A stretch of DNA of 64,000 nucleotides from Paenibacillus apiarius (GCF_017052585.1 NZ_JAFFHZ010000001.1:5270001-5334000), one strand, 5' to 3'; shown: positions 25,139 to 35,089, counted from the first letter of the stretch. Translations and numbers: made by a program. The notes: generated by a model not told the origin, from the letters alone.

Positions 25139-26971
25139 TTATTTGGCGCCGGCTCTATAGTTGTTCAAAAATTGTGTTACCTTGGCCGGATCCGCCGTCA
25201 GTTCGTTTCCCGTTTTGACCATCGGGCTGACCGTAGATGCGGCTTTGAATTTATTGTTATTGTAAAACTTCAAAATTTCGTCCTGATTGATGGAGTAGAG
25301 TACTGCCTTGCGCAAATCCTCGCTTGTTGCGACGGCTCGATTCTTCGTATTGAACAACAGATAAGAGACGGCGTTGCTTTGGATGTTCTGCAGACTCAGC
25401 TTGCTGTCGCTCTTGACGATATCGAACTTGGTCTCCGGAACGCCGTAGTTGACGTAAACTTCACCGCTCCGCAGCGCGGCGAGCGCACTGTCCGCATCCT
25501 TGATGAAACGGAGCGTAACCTGCGATATTTTCGGCTCATGTTTCGTGCCCTTCAAGTAACCTGGATTTTTGTAAAAGATGGCTTCATAGTCGTTTTTGTA
25601 CGCAAGAATATACGGGCCGCTTGCATACAGGGTGTTATTGAATTTGCTTCCTTCGATGACTGCATTCGGATCGCCGTATGGAATATCTTTGCTGACATCG
25701 AATGAAGCAACATCGTACGTATTGATGCTTTCCACCTGCTTCTTGGACACGATGCCTGCCGATTGGTGAGCCAAGTAATTAAGAACCTGAGGGAATGGTT
25801 CCGTCGTTGTTAATTTGATGACTTGATATTTGCCTTCCTTGTTGTTTGCCTCCTTTTTGTCGGCAACCAATGCCGCAATTCTGGCATCCAATTCTTTTTC
25901 CAACGCTGCCTTCACCGTTTCATTGCCGCCTGATTGCTTGACTTTATCCAGAGCGTTAACGTCGGTTACGATTTCAACGTTTTGAATATGTTCATGCAGG
26001 CTGTACGTGCGATGATCGGGTACTGAATTTTTGTCTTTGGCGCGGTTCAACGAGAATACGACATCATCGGCGCCGACGCGTTCCCCTGTATCTTCGGCAA
26101 GCTTGTTCGAAATTTTAGCAAAGTTAATGTCGTCTCTAAGAAGGAAATAGTATTCCGAATTACCCTCTGCGATGCTAAATCCATGTGACAACGAACCTTC
26201 CGCCGTTATCTGGTCGTCATCGGTCAGATTAATCAAACGGACGTACATGTTCGTATTGATCATATTGATGGAGCCATCGTTGCCCTTAATCGGATCAAGC
26301 GACGTCAATGTGGAAGACGCCTGAGTCAGGAGCAGAGGGGAGGTGCCGCGTTTGGATGTATCTTTAAAATCGACATCTTCCCATGCGAAGGACCGAGACT
26401 TGGACAGTCTCACGGATGATTCATTTAGAATGTCTTTATTAAACGCCTGACTTTTGATCGAAATATACAAAGGAGCGATATAGGCTTTGTCGAACACAAG
26501 ACTTTGCTCCAACTGCTTGTACGTCTCTGCATATTGTGCGGGCGTTTGCGTTGCAGCTTGGTCAATCAGCTTGTCAATTTCTGAATCGGCGAGGATGCTG
26601 TAGTCTCCTCCTGTTTTGAACAATGATCGGACGGCGTAATCGGGATTGCCGGTTACCGTCGTCCAGCTCGATAGAGCGATGTCATAGTTGCCTGCCTCTT
26701 CCTGAGCCTTGAAGCTGCCATAGTCCGGCTGAATGTTGAGCTTTACTTTAAATCCGTTTTTGTTGAGCTGGTCTCTGACAATGTTAATGTCGTCTTCGCC
26801 GGAGCTCATCCCCAGCAGCTCAATGTCGACGGGAGTCTCGGCTGCAGACTTGTCCTTGCCGGGGTCCTGGGTTGGTTCTTTGCTTACCGCGTCCGATTTG
26901 GTATTGACGTTGCACCCGCTTAACACGAGGAGCGCAGCAAACAATAGAATAAAGAAAGAGTTCTTTTTCAT
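25139..26971 (-). CDS. Peptide/nickel ABC transporter binding lipoprotein, apparently circularly permuted
   Basis: A 610-aa lipoprotein (lipobox LVLSGC, Cys20) of the SBP_bac_5/OppA family, in unusual order. Residues ~48-195 (INIVRDQLNKNGFKVKLNI, GNYDIALSSWTTVTGNPDY, YKQLEQSLVFDKAYIAPLY) correspond to the C-terminal lobe of ordinary OppA/DppA proteins. The usual N-terminal lobe follows (STLTSLDPIKGNDGSI, ADDVVFSLNRAKD, ASGPYILAYKNDYEAIFYKN). The protein ends with LRKAVLYSINQDEILKF, which is normally mid-protein. It is the distal gene of a permease operon, cotranscribed on the minus strand, with the ATPase divergent. Confidence 0.8.
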   Translation of the reverse strand: MKKNSFFILLFAALLVLSGCNVNTKSDAVSKEPTQDPGKDKSAAETPVDIELLGMSSGEDDINIVRDQLNKNGFKVKLNIQPDYGSFKAQEEAGNYDIALSSWTTVTGNPDYAVRSLFKTGGDYSILADSEIDKLIDQAATQTPAQYAETYKQLEQSLVFDKAYIAPLYISIKSQAFNKDILNESSVRLSKSRSFAWEDVDFKDTSKRGTSPLLLTQASSTLTSLDPIKGNDGSINMINTNMYVRLINLTDDDQITAEGSLSHGFSIAEGNSEYYFLLRDDINFAKISNKLAEDTGERVGADDVVFSLNRAKDKNSVPDHRTYSLHEHIQNVEIVTDVNALDKVKQSGGNETVKAALEKELDARIAALVADKKEANNKEGKYQVIKLTTTEPFPQVLNYLAHQSAGIVSKKQVESINTYDVASFDVSKDIPYGDPNAVIEGSKFNNTLYASGPYILAYKNDYEAIFYKNPGYLKGTKHEPKISQVTLRFIKDADSALAALRSGEVYVNYGVPETKFDIVKSDSKLSLQNIQSNAVSYLLFNTKNRAVATSEDLRKAVLYSINQDEILKFYNNNKFKAASTVSPMVKTGNELTADPAKVTQFLNNYRAGAK

Positions 26972-27031
26972 GATGATTTCCTCCTGATTGAATGATTGAT
27001 ATGATTTTAAAAAATGGAGCTATCTGTTGCT

Positions 27032-28540
27032 CTAATCCATTTTCGGATCAAGCGCGTCCCGCAGACCGTCACCCAGAAAATTAAAGGACAGGACCAGGGC
27101 CATAATCGCCAACCCGGGGTAAATGGCAAGATAGGAGTGGGATTCGAGATAAGCGCTCCCCAGCTTCAAGATATTTCCCCATTCCGGAATATGCGGCTCC
27201 ACCCCCAGTCCCAAGTAGCTCAAGCTGCTCGTGGCAATGACCGCCCCGCCGATCGTTAACGTAGATTTAACGATCATGGGTGCCAGCGAGTTGGGCACGA
27301 TATGCTTGAATATGATGGATGAGTTCCGGGCGCCGAACGCTCGCGCTGAGTCGACGAACTCAAACGTAGATACCAACAGCACGTTGGCCCGCATCGTTCT
27401 GGCGTAAGTGGGGATGGAACCTATGCTGAGCGCCAAAATAAGATTGACGGTATTCGCTCCGAAAGCGGCGATAATGGCGATAGCCAGCAATATGCCCGGG
27501 ATAGCGTACAAAATATCGAGCATTCGCATAATGATGTTATCCGTGCGCCGGCCGTAAAATCCGGAGATTGCGCCAAGAATGCCACCGATCATAACAGGAA
27601 TGGCTGTCGAGATGAAACCGACAATGAGAGAGATGCGGGCGCCGAGAATAATTCTCGTAAATAAGCATCTGCCGAAGTTATCCGTTCCAAATGGATAGGC
27701 CAGACTTGGAGCCTGAAGTATCGCGCCGTAATCGTTCTCAACGGCAACGCTGTAGTCGAACGTAAAGAAGCTGCAGATGGAAATGGAAAAGAGAAACACG
27801 ATAAAGAACAAACCTGACATGGCCGTCGTATTTTTGGTGAGCCTTTCCCAGACTTCGTCCCATTTCACCGCAGCGGGGTTGCCGTTATTGCGGATTTTCG
27901 CGAGCAGCGTCAATCCGAGCAATAGCGCAAATCCATTTCCGGTCAAAGCGGTCAGGATGAGCGGAAAGGCTATGATAGACAGCCATGGACGAACATCATG
28001 TCGCTTCGCGTATTTCGCAACGAGCAGCAGAGCAATGAATTGAAAGAGAGCGATCGCCACCAAAATCAACATACCGAGCGGGAACGTATCGACTACATAC
28101 GGCTTGAACAGATTCAATCCGGATACGGCAATTAGGAACAGCTGTGTCAGAAGCATATATACGGCAATCGTATATTCAGGAATTTTCTGCTTCTTGATGA
28201 GGTTAAAAGCAGCAGCGGTAATAAATAAATTTCCCGATAAAAGGCTGAGCAGTTGAATGAAGCCCGCTGCCCGCGTTGAGTTTTTGATATCGCCGTGAAT
28301 GAGAATGTCATTCTTGATCTTAATGGTTAAGCAGAGCTGAATGAATGTGAAAACAGCATAGATGACGGAGGCGGCCAGTACATATGGCTTCACCGTATTG
28401 CCGGCCAAATCGTAACTGTTGATGAACAGGATAACGGTTAAGGCCGCGGAAACAATCCAAGCGAAGCTGGCTTGACTGTATTCCTGGAACGAGTGCGGCT
28501 TGTGCTGAGATTCGTGTTTTGAAACGAACAACTTGGTCAT
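27032..28540 (-). CDS. Peptide ABC transporter permease (OppC/DppC-type) with N-terminal extension
   Basis: A 502-aa permease, far longer than the ~300 aa usual for DppC/OppC. The first ~230 residues add about six membrane helices of unknown role (SAALTVILFINSYDLAGNTV, ISIIAFPLILTALTGNGF). The binding-protein-dependent transport domain follows: YPFGTDNFGRCLFTRIILGA, the EAA loop VDSARAFGARNSSIIFKHIV, and the C-terminal GDGLRDALDPKM signature of the family. It is cotranscribed with the upstream permease (14-nt gap) and the downstream binding protein. Confidence 0.85.
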   Translation of the reverse strand: MTKLFVSKHESQHKPHSFQEYSQASFAWIVSAALTVILFINSYDLAGNTVKPYVLAASVIYAVFTFIQLCLTIKIKNDILIHGDIKNSTRAAGFIQLLSLLSGNLFITAAAFNLIKKQKIPEYTIAVYMLLTQLFLIAVSGLNLFKPYVVDTFPLGMLILVAIALFQFIALLLVAKYAKRHDVRPWLSIIAFPLILTALTGNGFALLLGLTLLAKIRNNGNPAAVKWDEVWERLTKNTTAMSGLFFIVFLFSISICSFFTFDYSVAVENDYGAILQAPSLAYPFGTDNFGRCLFTRIILGARISLIVGFISTAIPVMIGGILGAISGFYGRRTDNIIMRMLDILYAIPGILLAIAIIAAFGANTVNLILALSIGSIPTYARTMRANVLLVSTFEFVDSARAFGARNSSIIFKHIVPNSLAPMIVKSTLTIGGAVIATSSLSYLGLGVEPHIPEWGNILKLGSAYLESHSYLAIYPGLAIMALVLSFNFLGDGLRDALDPKMD

Positions 28541-28554
28541 GATTCACACCTGCT

Positions 28555-29997
28555 TTAATATTGTTTCATCTTCGATCGAATGCGCGGGTCAAAGAAGGCG
28601 TATAAGATGTCAACCATCACATTGACAAGTGAAATCGTTATCGCCGTATAGACCACACCGCCCATGATGCTGGGGATATCGGGAATAAACTGTTTATCCA
28701 CTATATAGCTGCCGATTCCGCTAATATTGAACACTTTCTCCGTCACGGCAGCTCCTCCGAGCATCCCGCCGAATTGCAGGCCGATGACGGTAATAATCGG
28801 AATGACGGCATTGCCGACAGCGTGCTTGAGCAGAACCTGGCGCTGACTAAGCCCTTTTGCTTTGGCGGTCAAAATGTAATCTTCGTTAATGACCTCTAAA
28901 GTGGAGGAGCGGGTCATTCTGGCAACGGCAGCCGTTAATCCCGTTCCAAGCACAACGACCGGCATAATGATGGACAGCCCATTCTGCGGATTGAAAGTTG
29001 CCGGCAACCATTGCAGCTTGATGGAGAAATTCAAGATGAAAATTAGTCCTTGCCAGAAGCTGGGTATCGATAAACCAAGCAGTGCGATAAAAATAAACGT
29101 GTAATCAAAGAAAGAATTCGGCTTTGCGGCTGACACGATTCCGATCGGCAACGCGATGAGGAGGGCGAGCGCGAGCGAGATAATCGTCAATGTCAATGTG
29201 ATCGGAAACTTACTGGCGATTGTTGCAGTTACTTCTTCGCTGCCCGAGAACGATTTTCCAAGATCAAAGGTCGCTATTCCCTTCAAGGTGTTCCACAACT
29301 GGGCGAAATAGGGCTGATCCAGTCCGTGCATTTTGTTAAATGCATCGATCTGTTCCTGAGTAGCCGTTTCACCCAATATGTTGGCAGCCGGATGAAAGGG
29401 AGAGAGATGCAATATCGTAAAGACAAGCACGGCTACTCCTAAAATGACAAACATGCTCATGACGAGTCTTTCGAAAATGTATTTGAGATAAGAATTGCTA
29501 TACAAATAGATAAGGAAGTACATGGGCAACCCCGGAATAAACGATGCAATGAAAAATAGTGGGTGCTCAAGGAGAGAGGTGAATGTGCCGGCATAAGTCA
29601 CTCTCTGTTGCTTGCTCTGTTTCAGCTTTTCGTTGGTTCGATCCAGCAGCACCATTTGAAATTGATTTGCCGTCGTTTTGTCGACCTGCCGCTTCAGTTC
29701 ATCCGGCGTTACTTGTTGGCCGAAAAAGGCATGCTTGCGCAGCAACTGCTCCTTGATCTCCGCTCTCAGCCTATCTCTGTATCCAGAGACGATGAGCTCG
29801 TATTTAGTTTCATCGCGCACCGACGAGTATGTATCTTTCGTTCGTCGAACGAGATAGAAGAGTAACACAACGAGATTGACAGGCAAGCCCAGCAAAAGAA
29901 CCGCATATTTGTATGCAGGATTCAATAGCATTTTATTGTAGGCAGTGCTGATAGTGCCCATTAAACCGTGTTTGGTTGAAGTTTCCGTCCTCTCCAT
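28555..29997 (-). CDS. Peptide ABC transporter permease (OppB/DppB-type) with N-terminal extension
   Basis: A 480-aa permease. The first ~170 residues are an extra module with two membrane segments and a charged region ([20 protein letters not shown]). The OppB/DppB domain begins at about [20 protein letters not shown] and contains [17 protein letters not shown], the EAA loop [20 protein letters not shown] and the C-terminal FFDPRIR. The RBS AAGGAGG is rather far (about 14 nt) from ATG 29997. First gene of the operon, with its own SigA promoter. Confidence 0.85.
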   Translation of the reverse strand: MERTETSTKHGLMGTISTAYNKMLLNPAYKYAVLLLGLPVNLVVLLFYLVRRTKDTYSSVRDETKYELIVSGYRDRLRAEIKEQLLRKHAFFGQQVTPDELKRQVDKTTANQFQMVLLDRTNEKLKQSKQQRVTYAGTFTSLLEHPLFFIASFIPGLPMYFLIYLYSNSYLKYIFERLVMSMFVILGVAVLVFTILHLSPFHPAANILGETATQEQIDAFNKMHGLDQPYFAQLWNTLKGIATFDLGKSFSGSEEVTATIASKFPITLTLTIISLALALLIALPIGIVSAAKPNSFFDYTFIFIALLGLSIPSFWQGLIFILNFSIKLQWLPATFNPQNGLSIIMPVVVLGTGLTAAVARMTRSSTLEVINEDYILTAKAKGLSQRQVLLKHAVGNAVIPIITVIGLQFGGMLGGAAVTEKVFNISGIGSYIVDKQFIPDIPSIMGGVVYTAITISLVNVMVDILYAFFDPRIRSKMKQY

Positions 29998-30046
29998 TAC
30001 GCTTCTGGCTGCCTCCTTGTTTTAAATTGTATTATTCCGATGGATA

Positions 30047-30075
30047 TAGTATATTTTATTTTAAGGTTTTGTCAA
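30047..30075 (-). promoter_or_regulatory. Promoter of the permease/binding protein operon
   Basis: On the minus strand TTGACA (30070-30075), 17-nt spacer, TACTAT (30047-30052). Confidence 0.65.
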
Positions 30076-30122
30076 GAAATGTTGAGAAGCTAGAAATCCG
30101 GGTAAATAGGCAGGTGAACGGA

Positions 30123-31862
30123 ATGGAGCATATCCTTCAGGTGAAAAATTTGTCTGTAACTTTTCAGTCTCGCAATAAAGAAGTTCAAGCGGTTCGGGAC
30201 GTAAGCTTTGATGTGAAAAAGGGAGAGACGCTAGGAATCGTGGGAGAATCAGGCAGCGGAAAGAGCGTGACAGCTCGTTCGATTATGCGTTTGTTTTCTT
30301 CTTCCCTATCCTATATGAAAGAAGGGGAAGTCATATTCCTCGGAAAGAATGTGGCTCATTACACGGATAAGGAAATGGAGAGCATTCGCGGCCGCGATAT
30401 GGGCATGATTTTTCAAGATCCAATGACATCCTTGAATCCCACGATTAAAATTGGCAAGCAAATCGCCGAAAGCTTGATTAAGCATCAAAAATTGCCGCCT
30501 CAGGCGGCAAAAGAACAGGCGATTGAAATGCTGAAATTGGTAGGCATTCGAAATAGTGAAATGCGTTATAACCAATATCCCCATGAATTTTCCGGCGGTA
30601 TGCGCCAACGCGTCATGATTGCCATCGCATTGGCTTGCCGTCCTGCTTTACTCATTGCGGATGAACCTACCACGGCGCTCGATGTGACCATCCAGGCTCA
30701 GATTTTAAATGTAATGAAAAAAATGCAGGAGCGATTCGGCACTTCCATTATTTTAATAACGCATGACTTGGGCGTCGTGGCCGGCATGTGCGACCGCGTT
30801 GTCGTGATGAAAGACGGGGCCGTGGTAGAAACGGGAACAACGGAAGACATTTTCGCGAGTCCGAAGCATCCGTATACATTAAAACTATTACATGCGCTTC
30901 CGCGTCTGAACGAGAAGAAGAAACAGAAGCCGGCGCCACTCATCGCAACGGGCTCGGATTACGAACGGCCGCTGCTGGAGGTCAGATCGCTCAAGCAGTA
31001 TTTTGATATGGGAAAAGGGAATGTGCTTAAGGCTGTTAATAACATCAGCTTCCATATCAATGAAGGTGAGACTCTCGGAGTCGTCGGGGAATCGGGCTGT
31101 GGGAAATCAACGACAGGGCGGGCCATTCTGCGTCTGCACGAGCCGACGGGAGGCGATGTTCTCTACCAAGGCATGGCGGTTAACCGGTTGTCCGCACAGG
31201 AGATGAAGACGATGCGCCGCTATATGCAGATGATCTTCCAGGATCCATATGCATCGCTTAATCCGCGGTACAAAGTGCTCGATATTATCGGTGAAGCGCT
31301 CGATATTCACCGGTTGACCGGCAGCAAGCAGGAGCGGAAGAAGCGGGTCGAGGAGCTGCTTGATATGGTGGGGCTAGATCCCGCTTATGCGCTGCGGTAC
31401 CCGCATGAGTTCTCCGGAGGGCAGCGGCAGCGAATCGGCATTGCGCGGGCGCTTGCCGTGGAACCGAAATTTATTGTCTGCGATGAGCCTCTATCCGCGC
31501 TTGATGTGTCGATTCAGGCCCAGATTGTCAAGCTGCTGGAGGAGCTTCAGCACCGTCTTGGTCTCACGTACCTGTTTATTGCCCATGATCTGTCCATGGT
31601 CAAGCATATCAGCGACCGCGTGGCGGTGATGTATATGGGGAAAATTGTCGAGCTTGCGGAAAGCGAAGAGCTCTATTCCAACCCGCAGCACGACTATACG
31701 AAGTCATTATTGGCGGCCATTCCGGTTCCGGATCCCGCTATCGAATCGAAAAAGAAGAGGGTGTTGATGGAAGAACAGTCCGCAGCCGACAAGTATAAGT
31801 TGGAGCAATCCGAGCTTGTGGAAGTGTCTAGCGGACATTGGGTGGCCGTGCCTGCTGGATGA
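30123..31862 (+). CDS. Peptide ABC transporter ATPase, fused double-domain (OppD-OppF type)
   Basis: A 579-aa protein with two complete ABC domains. The first has Walker A GESGSGKS, the signature [10 protein letters not shown] and Walker B LLIADEP. The second has [18 protein letters not shown] and FIVCDEP. Each is followed by the peptide-transporter tail ([36 protein letters not shown]). ATG 30123 has AGGTGA nearby; the frame is open further upstream but has no better RBS. It stands divergent from the permease operon and should power that transporter from the cytosolic face. Confidence 0.9.
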   Translation: MEHILQVKNLSVTFQSRNKEVQAVRDVSFDVKKGETLGIVGESGSGKSVTARSIMRLFSSSLSYMKEGEVIFLGKNVAHYTDKEMESIRGRDMGMIFQDPMTSLNPTIKIGKQIAESLIKHQKLPPQAAKEQAIEMLKLVGIRNSEMRYNQYPHEFSGGMRQRVMIAIALACRPALLIADEPTTALDVTIQAQILNVMKKMQERFGTSIILITHDLGVVAGMCDRVVVMKDGAVVETGTTEDIFASPKHPYTLKLLHALPRLNEKKKQKPAPLIATGSDYERPLLEVRSLKQYFDMGKGNVLKAVNNISFHINEGETLGVVGESGCGKSTTGRAILRLHEPTGGDVLYQGMAVNRLSAQEMKTMRRYMQMIFQDPYASLNPRYKVLDIIGEALDIHRLTGSKQERKKRVEELLDMVGLDPAYALRYPHEFSGGQRQRIGIARALAVEPKFIVCDEPLSALDVSIQAQIVKLLEELQHRLGLTYLFIAHDLSMVKHISDRVAVMYMGKIVELAESEELYSNPQHDYTKSLLAAIPVPDPAIESKKKRVLMEEQSAADKYKLEQSELVEVSSGHWVAVPAG

Positions 31863-31879
31863 GCGGAAGTACAAGATGA

Positions 31880-31914
31880 AGCTGGTTCCTGTGCGGGAGC
31901 CGGCTATTATTTTT
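31880..31914 (+). terminator. Intrinsic terminator of ATPase gene
   Basis: Ten-bp stem with G:U pairs (31880-31889 with 31896-31905), then ATTATTTTTAT. Confidence 0.72.
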
Positions 31915-32080
31915 ATATGATAAAAGCGTTGCTGCCAAAGTGAAAACTTGCTGTACGAGTTGCCATCATGTATGTAAGTAATGCGAGCAATCTAAGAGCC
32001 GAGGGATGCATATTCCATACGGCTCTTCATCTGCTCCAGTCTGCCGTTCACCATTCAACCTGCGGTGGCAGATCCCGGTT

Positions 32081-32629
32081 CTATTTGAACCAGCTCATCG
32101 TGACAGGCGATACGTGCGTCTCTATCAAGCTCGCAACGGTAAACAATGCGATCATCAAGCCAAGCAGCGCCGCAATGGCGCGGCCTTCCTTCTTCCATGA
32201 TACAGCCTGCTTGGTGCGCACGTAACGAATGAGCCAGCTTATGGGCTTCAAGCCTATGGAACAGGCCAATAGGATGGCCGGCAGCTCGAAGATGCCGTGG
32301 GGCGCCAACGCCGCGATGATCTCCGCCGCAGAATAATGCGAGGCTGCCAACATGACGAGGTAGCCCAGCATGAAGCCGTTGAACAGCGTTAACAGCATAG
32401 CCGGAACGGACAATAGTATCCCGCTTCCTGCGATGAGCAGCCCTGCTCCGATATTGTTCAACGCAATCTGGTGCCATTCGTAATCGAACCCGGTCACAAG
32501 ATTCGCTTTATCTACATGGATCTGGTTCCCAATCAACAGACTGAGCGCAATGCCTCCGAATAACCATAGGGCGGCTGCCAAGAAAAGCTTCTTCTCTTCT
32601 TGCCAAACCGCTTTCCAAAATGTCAGCAA
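32081..32629 (-). CDS. SpoIIM/DUF95-family membrane protein
   Basis: A 182-aa protein of the stage II sporulation protein M (COG1300/DUF95) family, with about five helices. TTG 32629 is chosen because GGAGGGAGGG lies 6 nt upstream. Family marks: LNNIGAGLLIAGSGILLSVPA, LFNGFMLGYLVM, then LAPHGIFELPAILLACSIGL with the conserved PHGxFELPA. In sporulation SpoIIM serves engulfment, but DUF95 proteins are also constant members of circular bacteriocin clusters, where they help mature or export the peptide. Here a 55-aa hydrophobic peptide gene lies directly upstream on the same strand, which favours the second reading (inference). Confidence 0.8.
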   Translation of the reverse strand: MLTFWKAVWQEEKKLFLAAALWLFGGIALSLLIGNQIHVDKANLVTGFDYEWHQIALNNIGAGLLIAGSGILLSVPAMLLTLFNGFMLGYLVMLAASHYSAAEIIAALAPHGIFELPAILLACSIGLKPISWLIRYVRTKQAVSWKKEGRAIAALLGLMIALFTVASLIETHVSPVTMSWFK

Positions 32630-32752
32630 ATCAATCCCTCCCTCCGCTGTCCTGATCGAATCTAGTACATCATATGAAGGAAAGCGTGCCTGCGTGCTAG
32701 ATTCGGACACAGAGAAGTCTGCCCGAGCTAGCGTGCGCCGATGCGGCAGGGA

Positions 32753-32780
32753 GAGGCGCACCCGATAACGGATGCGCCTC
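32753..32780 (-). other. Hairpin between peptide gene and DUF95 gene
   Basis: GAGGCGCA (32753-32760) pairs with TGCGCCTC (32773-32780). No T-run follows, so it is more likely an mRNA-protecting or processing hairpin than a full terminator. It would favour peptide expression over the downstream gene. Confidence 0.6.
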
Positions 32781-32800
32781 GTGCTTGTACAATTTCAGCG

Positions 32801-32968
32801 TTACAGCACAACGGCGATGTTGCTCAAGCCAGCGTCGACAAGGAACAGAATCAGATCTTTGACAGGTTCGAGGGCTGGAGGCACTACGCCGTTAAGGATT
32901 CCTTCCAGAACTGTCTGAGCCTCTGCAAGGTCGATTCCCAAAATAGAAGCGATTTTAAATACTGCCAT
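32801..32968 (-). CDS. Circular-bacteriocin-like hydrophobic peptide
   Basis: A 55-aa peptide. ATG 32968 has the very strong RBS AGGAGGTGATATC. The text starts MAVFKIASILGIDLAEAQTV and ends VDAGLSNIAVVL. The IASILGIDLAEAQ part resembles the mature start of circular bacteriocins such as amylocyclicin (LASTLGISTAAAK) and uberolysin, where a helix follows a short leader. It is shorter than known members (mature 58-70 aa) and acidic, while most are cationic. The DUF95 gene downstream is the typical partner. No immunity or ABC gene was found within the locus. Product identity is an inference. Confidence 0.55.
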   Translation of the reverse strand: MAVFKIASILGIDLAEAQTVLEGILNGVVPPALEPVKDLILFLVDAGLSNIAVVL

Positions 32969-33105
32969 GATATCACCTCCTCTTGTCTTGCTGGGATTAC
33001 TATATTTCGGATTTGTCCTTTTGGTTCGTGAAAATCTGAAAATCAAACGAAGTTCCATAGTTTCATAGATTCGAATATCTCAAAGGAAGGCGAGGCATAG
33101 CAGTG

Positions 33106-33134
33106 ATTAAACAATGTTTAAAACTATGTTTAAT
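33106..33134 (-). promoter_or_regulatory. Dyad upstream of the peptide gene
   Basis: ATTAAACA (33106-33113) and TGTTTAAT (33127-33134) form perfect 8-bp arms around a 13-bp centre that itself contains TTTAAAA. Candidate operator, about 140 bp before the peptide start and also upstream of the divergent DUF523 gene. Confidence 0.45.
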
Positions 33135-33272
33135 TGAATATTATCACTTCGTAAATGTAAAATCAATCCTTTAGCTTGGGCTCTTGCGTGTATTTGGGAC
33201 ACTTTCATTCCAACCGGCTGGTTTCATGTATAATTGAAATAGATTTCATGCCGATGTTAGGGGAGTAGCTAT

Positions 33273-33743
33273 ATGATCATCGTCAGTTCGTGCTTGGCAG
33301 GGATTGAATGCCGGTATAACGGCACACACAGCCTGCGCAAGGAAATACAACAGCTAGTCGAGCAAAATAAAGCCGTCATCGTATGCCCGGAACTGCTTGG
33401 AGGATTCTCGACACCGCGGGAGCCTGCCGAAATCGTCGGCGGAACGGGAGAAGATGTTCTCGACGGAGCAAGTAAAATTGTCGAGCGTTCGGGCAGCGAC
33501 GTGACGGAGTTGTATGTAAAGGGCGCCTATAAGACGCTGGAGATGGCGAACGATATGAAGGCCGCCATGATCGTGCTGAAGGAATACAGCCCTTCCTGCG
33601 GCAGCCGCATGGTATATGACGGGAGTTTCTCTAATCAGCGCATTCCTGGTGAAGGCGTTACGGCTGCGCTGCTGCGCAGGCATGGCTATACGGTGGTGTC
33701 GGAAACGGAGTTCGAAGAAATGTTGAAGAACAAGGACCTTTAG
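33273..33743 (+). CDS. DUF523 family protein
   Basis: A 156-aa cytosolic protein. The family pattern is clear: VSSCLAGIECRYNG (Cys7, Cys13), VIVCPELLGGFSTPREP (Cys38), and later LKEYSPSCGSRMVYDGSF. The conserved cysteines look metal- or cluster-binding. The biochemical function of DUF523 is not established; some members are fused to or act with thiouridine-modifying proteins. ATG 33273 has AGGGGAG 9-15 nt upstream. Single gene. Confidence 0.85.
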   Translation: MIIVSSCLAGIECRYNGTHSLRKEIQQLVEQNKAVIVCPELLGGFSTPREPAEIVGGTGEDVLDGASKIVERSGSDVTELYVKGAYKTLEMANDMKAAMIVLKEYSPSCGSRMVYDGSFSNQRIPGEGVTAALLRRHGYTVVSETEFEEMLKNKDL

Positions 33744-33750
33744 AGGAGGC

Positions 33751-33936
33751 AAAATGCATTTGTACAGTTATTGTTGCGGAAACCTGGCGGTTTTGGCCTT
33801 TGAAATGAAATTGTGCAGTTCAAATCCAAGATGTTGCCATTATTTGTGAGCTTCCGTGAAAATGAACTGCACTTTTGAAGTCAAGCATCCTAAATGGCGA
33901 GTGATAGGGCTAGGCAGATGTATAACTGCAGTTGGA
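33751..33936 (+). repeat. 186-bp dispersed intergenic repeat, copy 2
   Basis: Starts 7 bp after the DUF523 stop. Blocks shared with the other copies: TGCATTTGTACAGTTA, TTTTGGCCTTTGAAATG, CCATTATTTGTGAGC, AATGAACTGCACTTTTGAAG, and the end ATGTATAACTGCAGTTGGA, whose complement matches the start of copy 1. Confidence 0.82.
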
Positions 33937-34016
33937 TCGTGTGTTGCTAAGGCGGTTTCCTCTCAAGTTGCTCTTTGTTGGAAGATAGGGTGATTCCTGA
34001 CATGTTATACGATCTT

Positions 34017-34051
34017 AAAGACAAGTTCTCTCTTGGGAATTTGTCTTTTTT
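34017..34051 (+). terminator. Terminator hairpin
   Basis: AAAGACAA (34017-34024) pairs with TTGTCTTT (34041-34048), T-rich tail. It lies 270 bp after DUF523, beyond the repeat; its gene is unclear. Confidence 0.55.
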
Positions 34052-34235
34052 GTTATATGACTGGCTAATATAGTCTAAAGACGAGTTATCATATCGGAAT
34101 AATTTAAAAAAGTATTGTATAGCGCTGTAAACCGTGATATCATCTGAAACAATAATCGTTCACACCGGCCGCGCAAGCCACTCGAACAACGGAGTGAAGG
34201 CAGTTGTATAACGAGCTTCAAGGGGGATGTACCGT

Positions 34236-35075
34236 ATGAAAAAGACAGCTTTAACCTTACTGTTAGCAACGCTTGTAGTCGCATTAGCCGCCTGCGGCGG
34301 CAAGAGCGGGAATGCGAAGACTGGAGCAGGCGAATCGGCTGCGACATCGGGAGCCGCTTCGGCAGAAGCCGCAAATTTATTGGAAGAAATCAAAGCAAAC
34401 GGCAAAATTCGAATCGGTACAGAAGGCACCTACCCTCCGTTTACGTATCATGACGAAGGCGGCAAGCTGACAGGCTTCGATGTTGAGATTGCCCAAGAGG
34501 TCGCAAAGCGTTTAGGCGTGACACCGGAGTTCCACGAAGCGAAGTGGGACGGCATGTTCGCCGGACTGGATGCAAAACGCTTCGATATCGTGGTGAATCA
34601 AGTGGCGATTCGTGACGATCGCAAAGAGAAATACGATTTCTCTGATCCGTACAGTGTCTCTAAAGCGGTATTGATGGTTCACGAGGACAATCATGACGTG
34701 AAGAAATTTGCCGATATGGAAGGAAAAAAAGCCGGACAATCGCTCACGTCCAACTTGACCGAACTAGCGAAAGAGAACGGCGCGGAAATTGTGCAGACCG
34801 ATGGCTTTAACCAAGCGATTGAATTGCTCGTATCGAAACGTATCGATGTGACGGTTAACGACGGCCTATCCTACCTGGATTTCAAAAAACACCGCCCGAA
34901 GGCGAAAGTGAAGGTTGTCGATGAGCATCCGGACGCTTCCAGAAGCGGGATCCTGATTCGCAAAGGAAATCAAGAATTTGTCGATGCAATCAACAAGGCG
35001 TTGGCAGATATGCAGGCTGATGGCACATACTTGAAAATATCGCAAAAATATTTTAATGCCGATATTTCGAAGTAG
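34236..35075 (+). CDS. tcyA: Cystine/amino acid ABC transporter binding lipoprotein (TcyA-like)
   Basis: A 279-aa family 3 solute-binding lipoprotein. ATG 34236 is favoured, since AAGGGGG is 9 nt upstream and ATG 34227 abuts that site. Signal peptide and lipobox end in ALAAC (Cys20). The body follows B. subtilis TcyA closely in pattern: IGTEGTYPPFTYHDEGGKL, KWDGMFAGLDAKRFDIV, KYDFSDPYSVSKAVL, GQSLTSNLTELAKENGA, and KISQKYFNADISK at the end. It would capture L-cystine at the cell surface and pass it to TcyBC. First gene of a three-gene operon. Confidence 0.82.
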   Translation: MKKTALTLLLATLVVALAACGGKSGNAKTGAGESAATSGAASAEAANLLEEIKANGKIRIGTEGTYPPFTYHDEGGKLTGFDVEIAQEVAKRLGVTPEFHEAKWDGMFAGLDAKRFDIVVNQVAIRDDRKEKYDFSDPYSVSKAVLMVHEDNHDVKKFADMEGKKAGQSLTSNLTELAKENGAEIVQTDGFNQAIELLVSKRIDVTVNDGLSYLDFKKHRPKAKVKVVDEHPDASRSGILIRKGNQEFVDAINKALADMQADGTYLKISQKYFNADISK

Positions 35076-35089
35076 CCGGGTGATAGCTG

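Noticed and set aside
30123..31862. Possible two separate ATPase genes
   Set aside because: The two ABC domains are in one uninterrupted frame with no internal RBS or stop.
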